A DNA stretch of 64,000 bases from JBAOHV01 sp037045265 (GTDB taxonomy: Bacteria > Actinomycetota > Acidimicrobiia > Acidimicrobiales > Microtrichaceae): NCBI GenBank assembly GCA_037045265.1, contig JBAOHV010000030.1:1-64000 (forward strand). Reading direction: 5' to 3'. The notes under the pieces are model-generated. The model made no database searches. It was not told the DNA's origin and was given only the letters and a program-made list of their open reading frames with translations. The translations under genes were made by a program, and so were the position numbers. Below are positions 1 through 11,301 of the stretch, piece after piece. The first letter of the stretch is position 1, and each line of letters opens with the position of its first letter.

Positions 1-1
1 G

Positions 2-136
2 TTCCGCTCCACCTGCCCGAGCGGCGCTGACCAGGGCCGCCAGCGGCTGACGGTTCGCGTCGAGGGGCCGGGCTGGACGCCACGGACCGCCTCGGTGGTG
101 ATCGCCGAGGAGCAGTGGACGGAGCCGGAGCCGTGA
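2..136 (+). CDS. C-terminal end of a small prepilin-like protein (cassette 1, gene A; cut by the window edge)
   Basis: Only the last 44 codons are present, ending at TGA 134-136, and the start lies before the window. The tail reads QRLTVRVEGPGWTPRTASVV and resembles the tail of the intact gene at 5123-5608, which ends TQLLTVRAEWGERDRQAQIV. Position is also equivalent: both are followed, with a 4-base overlap, by a prepilin with PKD-type repeats. I therefore read it as the first gene of the first of two tandem cassettes. By analogy the missing N-terminus should carry a prepilin leader and hydrophobic helix. That is inferred, not seen. Confidence 0.6.
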   Translation, partial: FRSTCPSGADQGRQRLTVRVEGPGWTPRTASVVIAEEQWTEPEP

Positions 137-2201
137 GAAGGCCCGCACACCGACACCGGCCGGACCTGCGATCAGCGCGGCGTGACCCTGATCGAGGTGC
201 TGTTGGCCCTGGCGATCACCGTCATCATCGTCGGCCCGCTCACCACCTGGCTGATCGCGAACCATGCGCGCCCAGGCCGACGCCCGCGCCACGCTGTCGA
301 ACGCCATCGGCACCGGCAGCGTGCACTCGGTGTTCACACGTGACGTCGCGTCGGCCCGCACGATCTCACCGTCGGGGGGTGACTGCGTGGGCGGCGGGCG
401 CGACGGCGGGGCGGGCGGGGTGGTGCGCCTGGCGGTCGTCGCCGGGGGAGCGGACCCGACCCGTATCGTCTACAGCGAGGCACGCACGTCGGACCCGTCC
501 TCGGGAGACGACACCCGCAGCCTGTGGCGAAGGGTGTGCGCGCCGGACGGCAACCTGGAATCGGCGTCGGAGCTGTTCGACCAGGTCGACCCCGGGACGG
601 TGCGGGGTCGCTGCCCTACCGACACCACTCCTGCACCGACCCCGGCGGCTGCGTGCGCCGACGCCAGACAACCGGCGTGTGCAGCTGAGCCTGGTGCCCG
701 CAGCGCCGCGTCACGGCGACAGCAGGCCCGTCGCCGATCGTGCTCGCCGCGACCCGCCGGGCGAACTCGGCCACGATCGGGCTGCCGGGCGGCGACAACC
801 GTCCCCCGATCGCCCAGATCAGCGTCGACCAGTACGTCGGCTACGTCGGCCAGGCGATCACGTTCGACTCGTCCGTGTCGCTCGACCCGGACGGCACGAT
901 CGTCGAACGCCAGTGGCAGTTCCCCGTCGGCACCACGACCGAGACCCGCACCGGCGCAGACCGTCAGCTACACCTTCGACACCCTCGGCGAGAAGACCGT
1001 CGTCCTGCGTGTCAGCGACGAGGGCGGCGCCGACCAACGTCGCCGCGGTCACCGTGCGCATCGTCAACCGCTTCCCGGTCGCGGCGGTGGCGATCAGCCC
1101 CGAGTCGGGTGTGCGTGGGGTGCAGGAGTTCACCTTCGACGCCACCGGCAGCGTCGACCCCGACGACCCGTCCGCCGCGCTCACCTACGAGTGGAACCTG
1201 GGCCCTGACTCCGCCGGCAACCCGGTGCTGCGCTCGGGGCGGGTGCGTCACCCACGTGTTCCCCGTCGACACACCCCGCGGGCTGCGCCAGATCACCCTG
1301 ACGGTCAGCGACGCGCTCGGCGGCACCGACGCCCGCGTGCGCCAGATCGCCCTGATCGACGTGTCGCAGATCCCGGTCGGCATCGCGATCACTCCCGAAC
1401 CCGTGATCACCGGTTCGGGAGCTCCGGTGGTCGGTTCCGTCGGCGCCGCGCTGGCGCCGCTCGAAGTGCGCTTCTCGGTGCCCGAGGGCACCTCGACGAG
1501 CGGCACGTCGTGGCAGCTGCGACGCGCCGACGGCACCGTCGTCGCCGTCGACGGAGGCACCTCGCTGCGGTACTCGTTCGTGGCCGGCCAGCAGGGCGAG
1601 TACACGATCCTGCGCCTCGACGACACCAACCAGCCGATCGGCACCCCCGTCTCGTTCCGGGTCAACGCCGCGCCGGTCGCGGCGATCAGCATCTCGGGTG
1701 GCGTCGGTGACGCGCCCGCGGCCGTGGCGCTGCGCTCCACCGGATCGAGCGACGCCGACGGCACGATCGTCGCCTGGGCAGTGGGACTTCGGCCACTTCG
1801 GGCTGCCGGGCTGGACCGGCACCGGTCGCCTCTCCGACCCACGTGTTCACCGACCCCGGTTCCTACACGGTGCGCCTGACCGTCACCGACGACTCCGGGG
1901 CGACCGCGACCGCAGAACGGGTCGTGGCGGTCCCAGGCACCTTGCGGGTGCCCGCCGCGCCCACCTGGGCTGGGTCAGACCGTGCTGATCGGGCCGGTCC
2001 CGGGCGCGGTCGAGTTCCGGGTGAGCGTCACCTGCAACGGCGCGCCTTCGGCGGTGACCGACGTGAGCGTCGCGGCGTCGGGTGCTGCCGAGCTTCGCCG
2101 TGCCAGGCGGGACCTGCGGGCCGGCGCCGGTCGCGGCGACGGTGCGGTTCCGGACGGGATCGACCTGGAGTCAGACGTCGGCACCGGGGGTGCGGCCATG
2201 A
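133..2201 (+). CDS. Prepilin-type protein with PKD-like repeats (cassette 1, gene B; many apparent frameshifts)
   Basis: A GTG at 133 overlaps the stop of the preceding gene. Around codon 17 the DNA encodes a class III/type IV prepilin helix, RGVTLIEVLLALAITVIIVG, with the conserved Glu at +5 after the Gly. The rest contains at least three PKD/Ig-like modules, recognisable by the phrases DPDGTIVERQW, DATGSVDPDDPSAALTYEW and DADGTIVAW followed by YTVRLTVTDDSG. It ends at TGA 2199-2201, overlapping the next ATG. Frames change about eleven times (near 170, 262, 650, 735, 970, 1025, 1240, 1780, 1840, 1980, 2080), each equal to one extra base. Homologous to 5605-7486. The likely role is a minor pilin or pseudopilin carrying an extracellular adhesive stalk; no assembly ATPase or platform protein is in view. 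Confidence 0.6.
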
Positions 2202-5013
2202 ACACTCGGTGCTGGCCAGGAGACCCGCGGCGTGGCGATCGGCAGCGAGGCGGCGGTGGGCAGCAGGCGCGGCGGTCAGCGGCGTCGGCGGGCAGCGGGG
2301 CGCGGCGCTGATGCTGGTGCTCGATCGTGCTGTTCGTCACGACGATGGTCGTGAGCGCGCTGCTCGGCTACTCGATGGTGTCGATGCGGCTCACCCAGGC
2401 CCGCGCCCAGGGTCGCAGCCGAGCAGCGTGCCGCCGACGGAGCGCTCGAAGCGGGGCTCGGCCGCCTGACGCGCAGCGTCGCCCCGAACCCGTGCAACGA
2501 CGTGCCCGACAGCGACGTCGACTTCCCCGCCGAGACCGGCGCGGGCACGCCGGCGGTCCAGCGTCCAGCTGAGCTGTGACCCGCTGCCACTTCCTCCCGA
2601 CCCGTCCGCGCCGCCTTCTCCGGATCCCCTGGGCGGCGCGGCGGTCGAGATCACCGGCGACGACTACGACGGCGCCATCGCTGTGCCCGGCGGTGGCGTC
2701 GGCTCCCCGACGCTCGTGTCCACCGGCGTCCGACCCGCTGCGCTTCGAGTCCGACGTGACCGTGCGACGCGGCGCGTCGGTCGAGTCGACCGCAGCCAGC
2801 GGGCGACGTGCCGGCGGTGCGGGCGACCGGCCAGTACGTCCAGGGGCTCGCCGGGCCCGGGCGCCACGCCAGGCGAACGCCTGCGGCACGACGTCGCCGG
2901 TCGGTGGGCCAGGTCGAACGCAGCGTGTCGGACCGCGACCAGACTCCCGAGTGCGACAGCGCCGCCGCCGCGGGCACTGCCCGCCCGTGACGGGTCGATC
3001 TACTCGCCCGGCGACTCGATCAGTGAGCGCAGCGTCCCGGCGTGTGGCTCCGATCCGACGACGATCGTGTTCGACGCCGGCCGCTACGACGCGGTCGACA
3101 CCGCGGCCATCAACAACCTGATGGACGGGTCGTGCCCCGAGCGCACCTTCTGGTTCCGGCCCGGCAAGTACTCCTTCGACGTGTCCGACGCGGGTGCGCC
3201 CGCCGCGGACCGCCACGCCCTGGTGATCGACGACCCGACCGCCAAGGTCGTCTTCGGCGCCGCCAACGGCTGGGACGCCGCCAGCGGCGCGCCCGCCGAG
3301 CTCGTTCCCCCGGGCCTGCGACGCCGGCGAGGCCGGGGCGAGCCTGCAGCTCTCGGCGCGCACCACGTTGCGCCACCGCGCCGGGCGGGTGTCGATCTGT
3401 CCGGCGTGGAACGCGACCGACGAGCCGCTGCCGGCGATCGTGCAGTCGAGCACGGCGCCGTCCCAGCCGGTGCTCGTGTCCGACAACCTGCCCGCCAACA
3501 GGGTGCTCGGGCCGGTCGGCACTCGCTGCGGCATCTTCTACTGCAGCACGGCGCAGCGCACACGCACGTTCCAGACCCAGTGGGCGGCGACCGGCACCGC
3601 TCCACTCGACAACGCGTCTGCTGCTCATCGAGTCGTCGGAGTCGCCGCCGGTGCATCAGGCCCGACGCAACATCTCGGTGCGGGTCCAGAGCGGAGCGAT
3701 CGACTGCAACACGGGCTCGCTGCCGAGCGGTCGCACCAACGGGCAGTACACGGTGATCGACCTGCTCGCCCACGGCACGTGCGCGACGGCGCTCGCTGGA
3801 CGCACAGCAGCCGTGTTCGAAGCAGCGACGGTCACGGTCAGCCACATCGTGGTCGATCCCGACGGCGGCAGCCTGATCGGACGATGCGCCGCCGGGTGCA
3901 GCATCTCGTGGACGATCGGCGATGTCGCTCTGCGCCTCAACGCGACGACGTCCGCGTGGTGCGAACGCGACGTCGTCGCTTTGGCGCAACGCGGCCAACC
4001 TGTTGAGCCGCGACGCGACGAACGTCAGCGACGTCTCCCAGCCGCACAGCTGCATAGTCTCCGACGAGCGTTGCCGTGACGACCTGCCCGACACCGAACG
4101 GTCGTTCACGATCAACGGCTTCGACCCAGTCGCTGCCGCTGGTCGGCCTGCCACCGACCACGTAGAGAGCCTCGCCGTCCAGTTCGACAGCCGATCGACA
4201 GGGAACAGCTGGGCGTCGCTTCCGGTCGACGAGACCTGGGTGCGCATCGACCTGAACCTGGCCGGAGGTGTGGGACCTGCGTGCTCCGTGCGTCACGACG
4301 GGTATCACCGGTCGATGCGCACGACGATGGTCGACCTGTTCGAGGAGGGTGGTACCTGCCGGGCTGCGGTCGCGACGTTCGGTGACCTGGTCGGCTCGTC
4401 GATCACCGTCACCTTCCGGTCGGACTGCATGTGGTTCAACTCGACCCGAGCGCCGGTCAACCCGTTCACCGGGCGCTGCAACCAGGTCACCCTGCCCGAG
4501 TGGGACCAGGTTGCCCTCCAGGTGACCTCGGACTCGGTGCCGCCCGCGCCGGTCGCCCAGATCACGATCGACGCGTCAGCCGGCGCTCAGGGCAGCTCGT
4601 TCAACGTGTTCGGTGACACGCTTCTGGCGCTGATGGACATCGACCTGCACTGGCGTGGAGCGGTGACCGACCTGCCCATCTTCGGCGGTACCACCGCGGT
4701 GCACGCGCTCGGCTCACAGCAGCACGACGGCGCAGCCATGGGCGTCGTCTGCTGCACCCCGCCAGCCGTGACGACCCTGCGCCTCCAGGCAGCGGTGGAC
4801 AACGCCCTGGCCGCCGAGGCGTTCGTCTACGTCGGCCCGCCCGGCAGCGGTGGGCGGCCACCGGACGTGGCGACGATCCGACGCGCGGTGAGCATCCTCG
4901 ACTGGCGCTTCTGTGGAGGTGGCGGCTGTGCGGATCCTGGATCCGCCGTGGTGCTCGGCACCCAGGTAACAGCACCCCCGACCACAGCACCCCCGACCAC
5001 AAGCGGTCCCTGA
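2198..5013 (+). CDS. Large prepilin-anchored Cys-containing surface protein (cassette 1, gene C; many apparent frameshifts)
   Basis: ATG 2198 overlaps the stop of gene B. A PilX-like hydrophobic anchor, GAALMLVL then VLFVTTMVVSALLGYSM, lies at 2295-2390 and is split by one extra G. Downstream recognisable pieces are FESDVTVRRGASVES, RTFWFRPGKYSFDV, VVFGAANGWDAASGAP, SFNVFGDTLLALMDIDLHW and VVCCTPP. The last 1.1 kb (from about 3970) is one clean frame ending in a Thr/Pro tail at TGA 5011-5013. About eleven frame changes precede it. The protein is a paralogue of 7486-10460, matching along its length. No enzymatic motif is seen. The F-x-P-G-x-Y segment recalls beta-helix or wall-associated surface proteins, but I cannot assign a family. 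Probably displayed outside the membrane as the tip or stalk of a pilus-like structure. Confidence 0.6.
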
Positions 5014-5122
5014 GAGCGGTGGGGGTCCGCCTCATTGACCGGTCCTCATCCTGGCACCAGACTGGTCCTCCGAGCCTGCGGACAGGAGGGTTCCAGGCAG
5101 CGGGCGTGGGGCGTCCGCATCG

Positions 5123-5608
5123 GTGGGAGAGGCGACTGATTCGGTGCGACGGGGGAGTGCACATGGCGAGGGCTGGCGACTTCACCTCTGCTCGTCGCGC
5201 TCGCAGACGGGTACGAGCCTGATCGAGATCATCATCGCAGTCATGCTCGTGTCGATCGTCGTCCTGGGACTCGCGGCCGGGTTCCTGACCCTCGTGCGCA
5301 CCAATCGCATGACCTACGAACAGCAGCAGGTAGACCACGCCGCCAGCAACTACGCCGAGAGCCTCAAATCGGTCGGCTACCAACCCTGCACCGCGTCGAC
5401 GGCGCCCGACTACGACACGTCGAGCGACCTGTGGCAGCCGTCGAGCGCCGTGCAGGTGCAGGTCGCAGATGTCGAGTACTGGAACCCGGCGACAGATTCG
5501 TACGTGGACGACTGCCCGGGGACCGATGGCGGCACCCAGCTCCTGACGGTGCGTGCCGAATGGGGCGAGCGTGACCGCCAGGCCCAGATCGTGAAGCGGA
5601 ACCGATGA
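5123..5608 (+). CDS. Small prepilin-like protein (cassette 2, gene A)
   Basis: The segment QTGTSLIEIIIAVMLVSIVV is a type IV prepilin/pseudopilin signature: Gly cleavage site, Glu at +5, then a hydrophobic helix. It is followed by a ~100-residue soluble domain with Cys residues. The uninterrupted frame can start at GTG 5123, giving a 30-residue leader. A more convincing start is ATG 5163, preceded by a GGGGGAG box and giving a basic leader MARAGDFTSARRARR, but it needs a one-base correction near 5205 to join the pilin helix. Stop TGA 5606-5608 overlaps ATG 5605 of the next gene, so A, B and C form a translationally coupled operon. It probably initiates or caps a pilus or pseudopilus. Confidence 0.72.
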   Translation: MGEATDSVRRGSAHGEGWRLHLCSSRSQTGTSLIEIIIAVMLVSIVVLGLAAGFLTLVRTNRMTYEQQQVDHAASNYAESLKSVGYQPCTASTAPDYDTSSDLWQPSSAVQVQVADVEYWNPATDSYVDDCPGTDGGTQLLTVRAEWGERDRQAQIVKRNR

Positions 5609-7486
5609 TCGGCGCCGACCGTCCGTACCGGCGACAGGGTCGCCCCTCGCTCAGGGCCCGAGGTGGCCAGGGCGGCTACACGCTGCTCGAGCTGATCCTC
5701 GTGCTGGCGTTGACCATGCTGATCATCGGTCCGCTGACCGCCTGGATGATCCTGGTGCTGGGCCAGCAGCCCGTCCAGCGCGACGGCATGCTCGCCACCG
5801 CCCACTCCGACCTGTTGCGGGCGTCGTTCCCCGACGACGTCGTCGTCGCCGGCGCCGCCGACGACTACCAGGGCGCCCAGGCCGTCGGCGGTCAGTGGGA
5901 CACATGGCGCCAGGCGTGCGCCGGCGGGGTCGCCGGCCAGGGCGGCCGCCAGCTCGTCGTCCTGTTGAGTCAGGCGGTCGAACCGGTCAAGGTCATCTAC
6001 TCGGTCGCTCCCGCCGACGACGGTGACGGCTCGAGCATCTGGCGCACCGAGTGCTCCGCGAGCACCGGTGTGCTCGTCGGTGAACGTCAGATCCTCTCCG
6101 GTGTGATCGACGATCCTGCCAGGACCCGGGTGATCTGTTCGTCGCCGACGCTCGCCAACGGCGATCCCGACGCACCGTGTCGTCAGGTGCGCCTGGTCGT
6201 GGCCACCGAGGTCGGTCGGACAGTCGAGCTGAGCGCCACCCGCCGCACCGACACCCGCTCGCTCACCGTGGACGCCACCGGCAACTTCCTGCCCGTCGCG
6301 CGCATCGACGTCGTCACCCAGCGGCGACTCGGTAGCGGTTCGCAGGCTACCGAGGTCGCGCTCGAGCGCTGCGGCGTCGCGTGACCCCGACGGGGCGGTC
6401 GACGGTTCCGACCTGTCGTTCCGCTGGGAGTTGCCCACCGGACCCGACGGCTCCGGCGCGCCGATCGACGCCGGTCAGACCGGCGCGACGCCGACGATCA
6501 CCCTGCCGAGCGCCGGTGACTACTGGATCCGCCTGACCGTCACCGACTCCCGTGGCGGGTCGACGAGCACCTATCGCCTGGTGACAGTTCAGAACCGCCA
6601 GCCGATCGTGTCGCTGGCGGCCACCCCGCTGACAGCGCGGGCGACCGTCGACACCGATCACGCTCGACGCGTCCGGCACCCAGGACCCCGACGGCTCGAT
6701 CGTCGCCTGGAACTGGGTCGTCTCCGGCGCCGACGACCCCACCCGTCAGGTGACGTTCAGCACCCCCACGGTCACGCTCGTGCCCGAGGCCTGGGCAATC
6801 GGGGGACTCGTCGTAGAGCTGAACGTGCTCGACGACGACGGTGCGACGTCGAGCGCCACGACCTTCGTCGAGGTGTTGGCCGCTGACGGCACCCCGCCGA
6901 CCGATCCCACAGACCCGACCATCCCGACCGATCCGAGCACCACCACCGTGCCCGGATCACCGGTCGCGCGGGCGACGGTCACCCCGCAGAGCTCGACCGT
7001 CGCCGTTCTCGACGCTTCGGCATCGACCGGCGACATCGCCAGCTACCAGTGGACCCTGGGCCTGTTGGCGGGCACCGCGACAGGCCAGATCGCCAACGCC
7101 ACGTTCCCCGGGCCGGGCACATACGCGGTGCGCCTAGTCGTGACCGACACCCAGGGTCGCACCGGCACGTGGGCAGGCCAGGCGGTGCTGGCCGGGAGCG
7201 GTCGCCGCGCCGGCCAACGTGCGGACCGAGGGGTCGATCCTGCGCTGGGATCCCCGACCGGGTGCGCGCCGCTACCTGGTCGACCTCGAGTCGACGAGCA
7301 ACGGCTGCGCCCGGTCGCTTCTCAACCAGGCCGTCGCGGCCAGCGAGAACCCGACCTACAACCTGCCCGCCGGCCTTGTGCGTCGGGGCCGGCACCCGCA
7401 CGCTCGCCCGGGTCGGGGTCGAGGCGTCGGCCGGGGGAACCGTCGCGTGGAGCGACTACCTCGACGTGACCGGAGCCCTGCCGTGA
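5605..7486 (+). CDS. Prepilin-type protein with PKD-like repeats (cassette 2, gene B; four apparent frameshifts)
   Basis: ATG 5605 overlaps the previous stop. After a basic leader, GGYTLLELILVLALTMLIIG is a clear prepilin helix. The first frame runs to 6384. The reading then continues through +1 changes near 6370, 6660, 7195 and 7375. The restored product (about 625 residues) holds PKD-like modules (DPDGAVDGSDLSFRW, SGTQDPDGSIVAWNW, DASASTGDIASYQW with YAVRLVVTDTQG), a Pro/Thr/Asp linker near 6890-6950 and a fibronectin-III-like end (ANVRTEGSILRWDPRPGARR, GGTVAWSDYLDV). It ends at TGA 7484-7486. Homologue of 133-2201. PKD folds usually mediate adhesion or spacing in secreted proteins. The anchor implies prepilin-peptidase processing, although no peptidase gene is in the window. 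Confidence 0.68.
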
Positions 7487-10460
7487 TGCCCGCAGCGACG
7501 TCCGCTGGATCGCCCGCGGTGCTGCCTGCAGGGCCGGGCCGATCGCTGCTGACGTTCGCGTCGTCGGTCCAATCGCGGCCGCGGCCACAGGGTGGGTTCG
7601 CCCTGATGATGGTGCTCGCAGTGATAGCGGTGACCTCGATCCTCATCGGCGCGCTGTTCGGCCTGATGCTCGTCACGATGAGGGTGACCGACGCCCAGGA
7701 GCGCTCGGCCCGTGAGTCCCGCGCTGCTGACGCGGCGATCGAGACCGCCATCAACCGCCTGCGCACCGAGCAGTGCGACCCGACCACACCGCTGATGAAC
7801 GGCATCGCCTTCGACCAGCAGACCACCGGAACAGGCGACGACGTGAGCGTCGACGTGAGCTGCTCGTCGGTGCCCGGCAACGACACTGCCGCCGACCAGG
7901 TCCGCATCGTCGGCGGCGACGGCTACCAGGGCGCGCTGCGCAGCGCGCTCACCACCGACTGCTCGGGCGGGCGCGACCGACCGGCTGTCTGCCGTGGAGC
8001 TCGGCGATCGGGTCGGTGCCGTCGGGTTCGGACACCTCGAACATCTCACTGGTCCACTCGGGATCCGAACCGTTGCGCTTCTCGTCGGGCGTGACGGTCC
8101 GCTCGGGCTCTGCGGCGCTGCGCAACCCGACGAGCGGCGCCCCGGCGGTCGAGGTGGGCGGTGACTACAACCAGGGCGCTGCGGGGATCGGCGGAGCCGG
8201 CGGGACCGACTGCGGGATGCTCGACGGCGACCCCGGCAACGGCGCCGGACAGATAGCCGACATGGACGCCTCGCCGAGCTGCGGCGTTGCCCAGGCCGCG
8301 GCGGTCGACGCCCGGCCGACCGGTGACACGGCCGGCATCGTCGCCCCGACCGCCACTCCGGTGGTCCCAGCTACGTGCGGTGCGGGCGCCTGTGGTCACC
8401 TTCACCCCGGGCACCTACCCGAGCGCCGCGACCACCGCGGTCAGCCGCCTGACCGACGGCAGCCAGGCGGCGTGTCGCAACAAGACTTTCCACTTCAGTC
8501 CGGGCGTCTACTCGTTCCAGGGGACCGAGTTGCGCTTCGCCGATCGAGGCTCGTACTACGTGTTCGGTGCCGCCTCGGGCTGGGGTGCCGGCGGCGTGCA
8601 GGCAGAGGCCGCGCTGGTTGCGGACGCCGATGCCCAGCTGTGCGACACGTCGTCGTCGGGCACGACTCTGGTCCTCGCAGGCTGGACACGGCTGACCCAC
8701 ACGGGCGGCCGTGTAGCGGTGTGCCCGAACCGGCCGGCCGGCACCGACGCGAGCGGCAACCCGCTCGACCCGCACCCGGCGCTCTACCAGCAGACCGCTG
8801 TGCCGACCGAGGTCACCGTCACGTCGATCGTGCGCAACCCGGGCCCGGCCAACAACATCAACCTCCCGTTCCGCTGCCGTGTCGGGTCGATCCTCACCGG
8901 GTTCACCTACCCCGCAGCTTCCGACTACCCGAGCGGTATCAGCGGGCCCTGCAGACCGCGTCGGATCTACGACCTGAACCTGTCGACCAGTGGTCTGGCC
9001 CCGATCCAGTCGCTGCGGGTGATGATCACCGCGCACCGAGAATCCGCCGAACAACCTGGTGACCGACCGCCAGAGCCATGTTCATCCTGTTTGCGGGTGG
9101 CGGTGCCGAGCTGTGCCGGACCGACTTCGTGGACGGCATGCCGAACGGCGACATGACCGCTTCGTTCGACCTCAAGACGATGCCGGGCGGGTGTTCGACC
9201 ACGGCACTGACCCAGGCGCAGCTCGACAGCGGTCGGATCCGCGTCGAGCACCGGATGGACATGACCTTTCCGCTGCTCAACCCTCGGACCCAGTTGGTCG
9301 TCGACTCCGCCGCCATCGAGGTGAACGCCGTGAGCGGCCGGGTGTCAGCCTCGGGAGTGCAGTCGAGCGACTGGACCAACCCCGGTGCCGCGGCGGTGAC
9401 AGGTGGCGCCGCTGCCGAGCCGGTCATGCCGTGCGACGACTTCGTCTGTGCCGTCGCAGACCCCAGTGGCAGCATCACGCCGGCCCGGCCGTTCGTGCAC
9501 GAGATGACCCTCAGCGGGTTCCAGTTCCCGGGCCTGTTGAACTCGTCGGACCCGAGCGTCGACCCCGAGCTGCGCACGTTGCGAGCGGTGGTCCGCATCC
9601 AGCCGAGCTCGCTCACGTCGCCGGCCGGATGGCCTGCGGACCTGCCACCGGAATCGTTCAGGCTTCCCGGCCGGGTGAGTCTGGAGCTCCGCTCGCCGAC
9701 AGGTGCCCGCTGCATCGTGCAGGGCCAGGGCATGAACTCGGACCAGGAGATCGCGTTCAACCTGCTCGACACCAACCTCGAGGACCCGTCGGCGTCGAAC
9801 TGCAACACGATGCCGTTCGACTCGGCCTCGGACCTGAACGGTGTCACCCTGCGGCTGCGCTTCGAGATGACCTGCGTGCCGGACTATCCGGCGGGAATGC
9901 CCGGCCGTTGCTTCCGGTCGCTGATCCACAACCCGGCCCTGCCGGTGTGGCAGATCTCGCCGCCCGACATCGACAGCGTGCAGCTCACCACGGTGACCAA
10001 CACGTACTCGCGTGCCGAGACGTCGACGGTGACGCTCGACGCCGCCGGCGGCGCGTCGAGCGCGAGCTTCAACGTGTACGGGCGTACGTGGATGCCGCTG
10101 GCGGACCTGGACATCAACTGGAACGGGCCGGCGACGACCGCGCCGCTGTTCTCCCAGGACCTGGTCCTGCACGGACTGGGGAGCACGATGGCGCCGGGCG
10201 CCTCTATGGGGATCGTGTGCTGCACCCCGGCGAGCTCTCGCACCGTCGAGCTGGTCGCCACGATCGACGGGGTCGAGCGCCTGACCGCGCGGGTCATGTT
10301 CGGTGACGTCGACACGAGCGGCCCGGTGCCGGTGCCGGCGCTCGGTCGCCAGGTCGACGTGCTTCGCTGGCTGCGCTGCGGTAGCACCGGCTGTGCGTCG
10401 GTGCTCGCCGCATCCGACGAGCGGTCCACGACTACCACCACCGGGTCCCCCGGCCCCTGA
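7486..10460 (+). CDS. Large prepilin-anchored Cys-containing surface protein (cassette 2, gene C; a few apparent frameshifts)
   Basis: ATG 7486 shares its A with the stop of gene B. GGFALMMVLAVIAVTSILIG is the membrane/pilin helix, and TMRVTDAQERSARESRAADA continues as the amphipathic pilin helix. Frame changes fall near 7975-8020, 8390 and 9050; the final 1.38 kb (9078-10460) is one clean frame. Shared landmarks with cassette 1 gene C are SEPLRFSSGVTVRSGS, KTFHFSPGVYSFQG, YYVFGAASGWGAGG, SFNVYGRTWMPLADLDINW and IVCCTP, plus a Thr/Pro tail. About 990 residues when restored. No catalytic motif is recognised, and Cys pairs suggest extracytoplasmic disulfides. Most likely the large exposed component of a pilus-like appendage. 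Confidence 0.68.
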
Positions 10461-10542
10461 TCCCGAAAAATCGTGGTGCGCGCAATGGTTTGCACGACAT
10501 GGACATGACGGGCAGGGCTACGTTCACGAGCGGGGTGGGGAG

Positions 10543-11255
10543 ATGCTCCGATTCCGCGTGAAATGGGAGAAGCTCATGGGGGAGAACAATTGGCGACGCC
10601 ACTTCGGCGTTGTCCTCGCCGTCGTGGCGTTGGTCGGATTGGCCGTCGCCTGCGCACCTAACTCACCAGCACAACCAACCACCTGAATCCCTGTGTGACC
10701 TCAGCTGGGGCCGGCGCAGCGGAGCTCAAGGCGGCGAACAACTGCCAGCCGCCGTGTCTGTCGGCCGACTCCGGCTCAGCCGCGCTCAACGTGGCGAACA
10801 ACTGCCAGCCCCGTGTCCGACGGTCAACGCCGGTCCAGCAGCGCCCAACGTGGCGAACATGGGCAACAAGCTGCCCACCGCCGACGACGCCGACAGTTCC
10901 ACCTCAGCAGTGCAACACGGGGACGCAGTCCGGCGGTGCCGGAGTGACGACGACGGGGCACGGCCTCGGAACGGCAGGACCGACCTCGTTCCTGTTCGAG
11001 TTCGACGCCTTCTCTCAGCCGGACCACTTCGAGGTGTACTACGAAGGAGCGCTGATCTACGACACCGGCTGGCGTGGGAGCGCCGGCACATGGACGGGCC
11101 CGGACGGGAATCCGATCGTGATAGCTGGTCCGGGTGCAGGTTCTGCAACGGTGGCAGTTCCTGCCGGTTCTGCAACCTCGATCACGGTGGTGGTCACCGG
11201 TCAGGGCTCAGGCACGGTCTGGGACTACACAGTCAACTGCCCGACGCCGGTCTGA
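10543..11255 (+). CDS. Predicted lipoprotein with 20-residue tandem repeats (apparent frameshifts)
   Basis: The start is ATG 10543, or ATG 10576. A signal peptide with lipobox (VVALVGLAVAC) ends at about 10662. After a frame change near 10680 the DNA encodes repeats containing AANNCQPPC and VANNCQPPC, then PNVANMGNK. A further change near 10810 coincides with one G missing relative to the previous repeat, and another near 10910 leads into the C-terminal domain (GHGLGTAGPTSFLFEFDAFS, then YEGALIYDTGWRGSAGTWTG), which looks like a beta-sandwich. It follows the second pilin cassette by 83 bases on the same strand, so it may be co-transcribed. Function unknown; the lipobox and small disulfide-type repeats suggest a surface location. 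Confidence 0.6.
10691..10870 (+). repeat. Three tandem 60-bp units inside the lipoprotein gene
   Basis: Units run 10691-10750, 10751-10810 and 10811-10870. Units 1 and 2 both end GCGAACAACTGCCAGCC, and units 1-3 share CTCAAGG/CTCAACG/CCCAACG followed by (G)TGGCGAACA-type sequence. Unit 3 begins one base short of phase (CC-CCG where unit 2 has CCGCCG). Each unit encodes 20 residues, with NNC and PPC pairs in the first two. Confidence 0.75.
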
Positions 11256-11301
11256 GGCTCGGTTCCGGCTGACAGGTGGACCATCGGTGGTCCTCCTGAC
11301 G

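Noticed and set aside
133..5013. Calling cassette 1 genes pseudogenes
   Set aside because: Domain content remains intact across all frame changes and the same type of error affects essential genes; decay cannot be claimed from this sequence.
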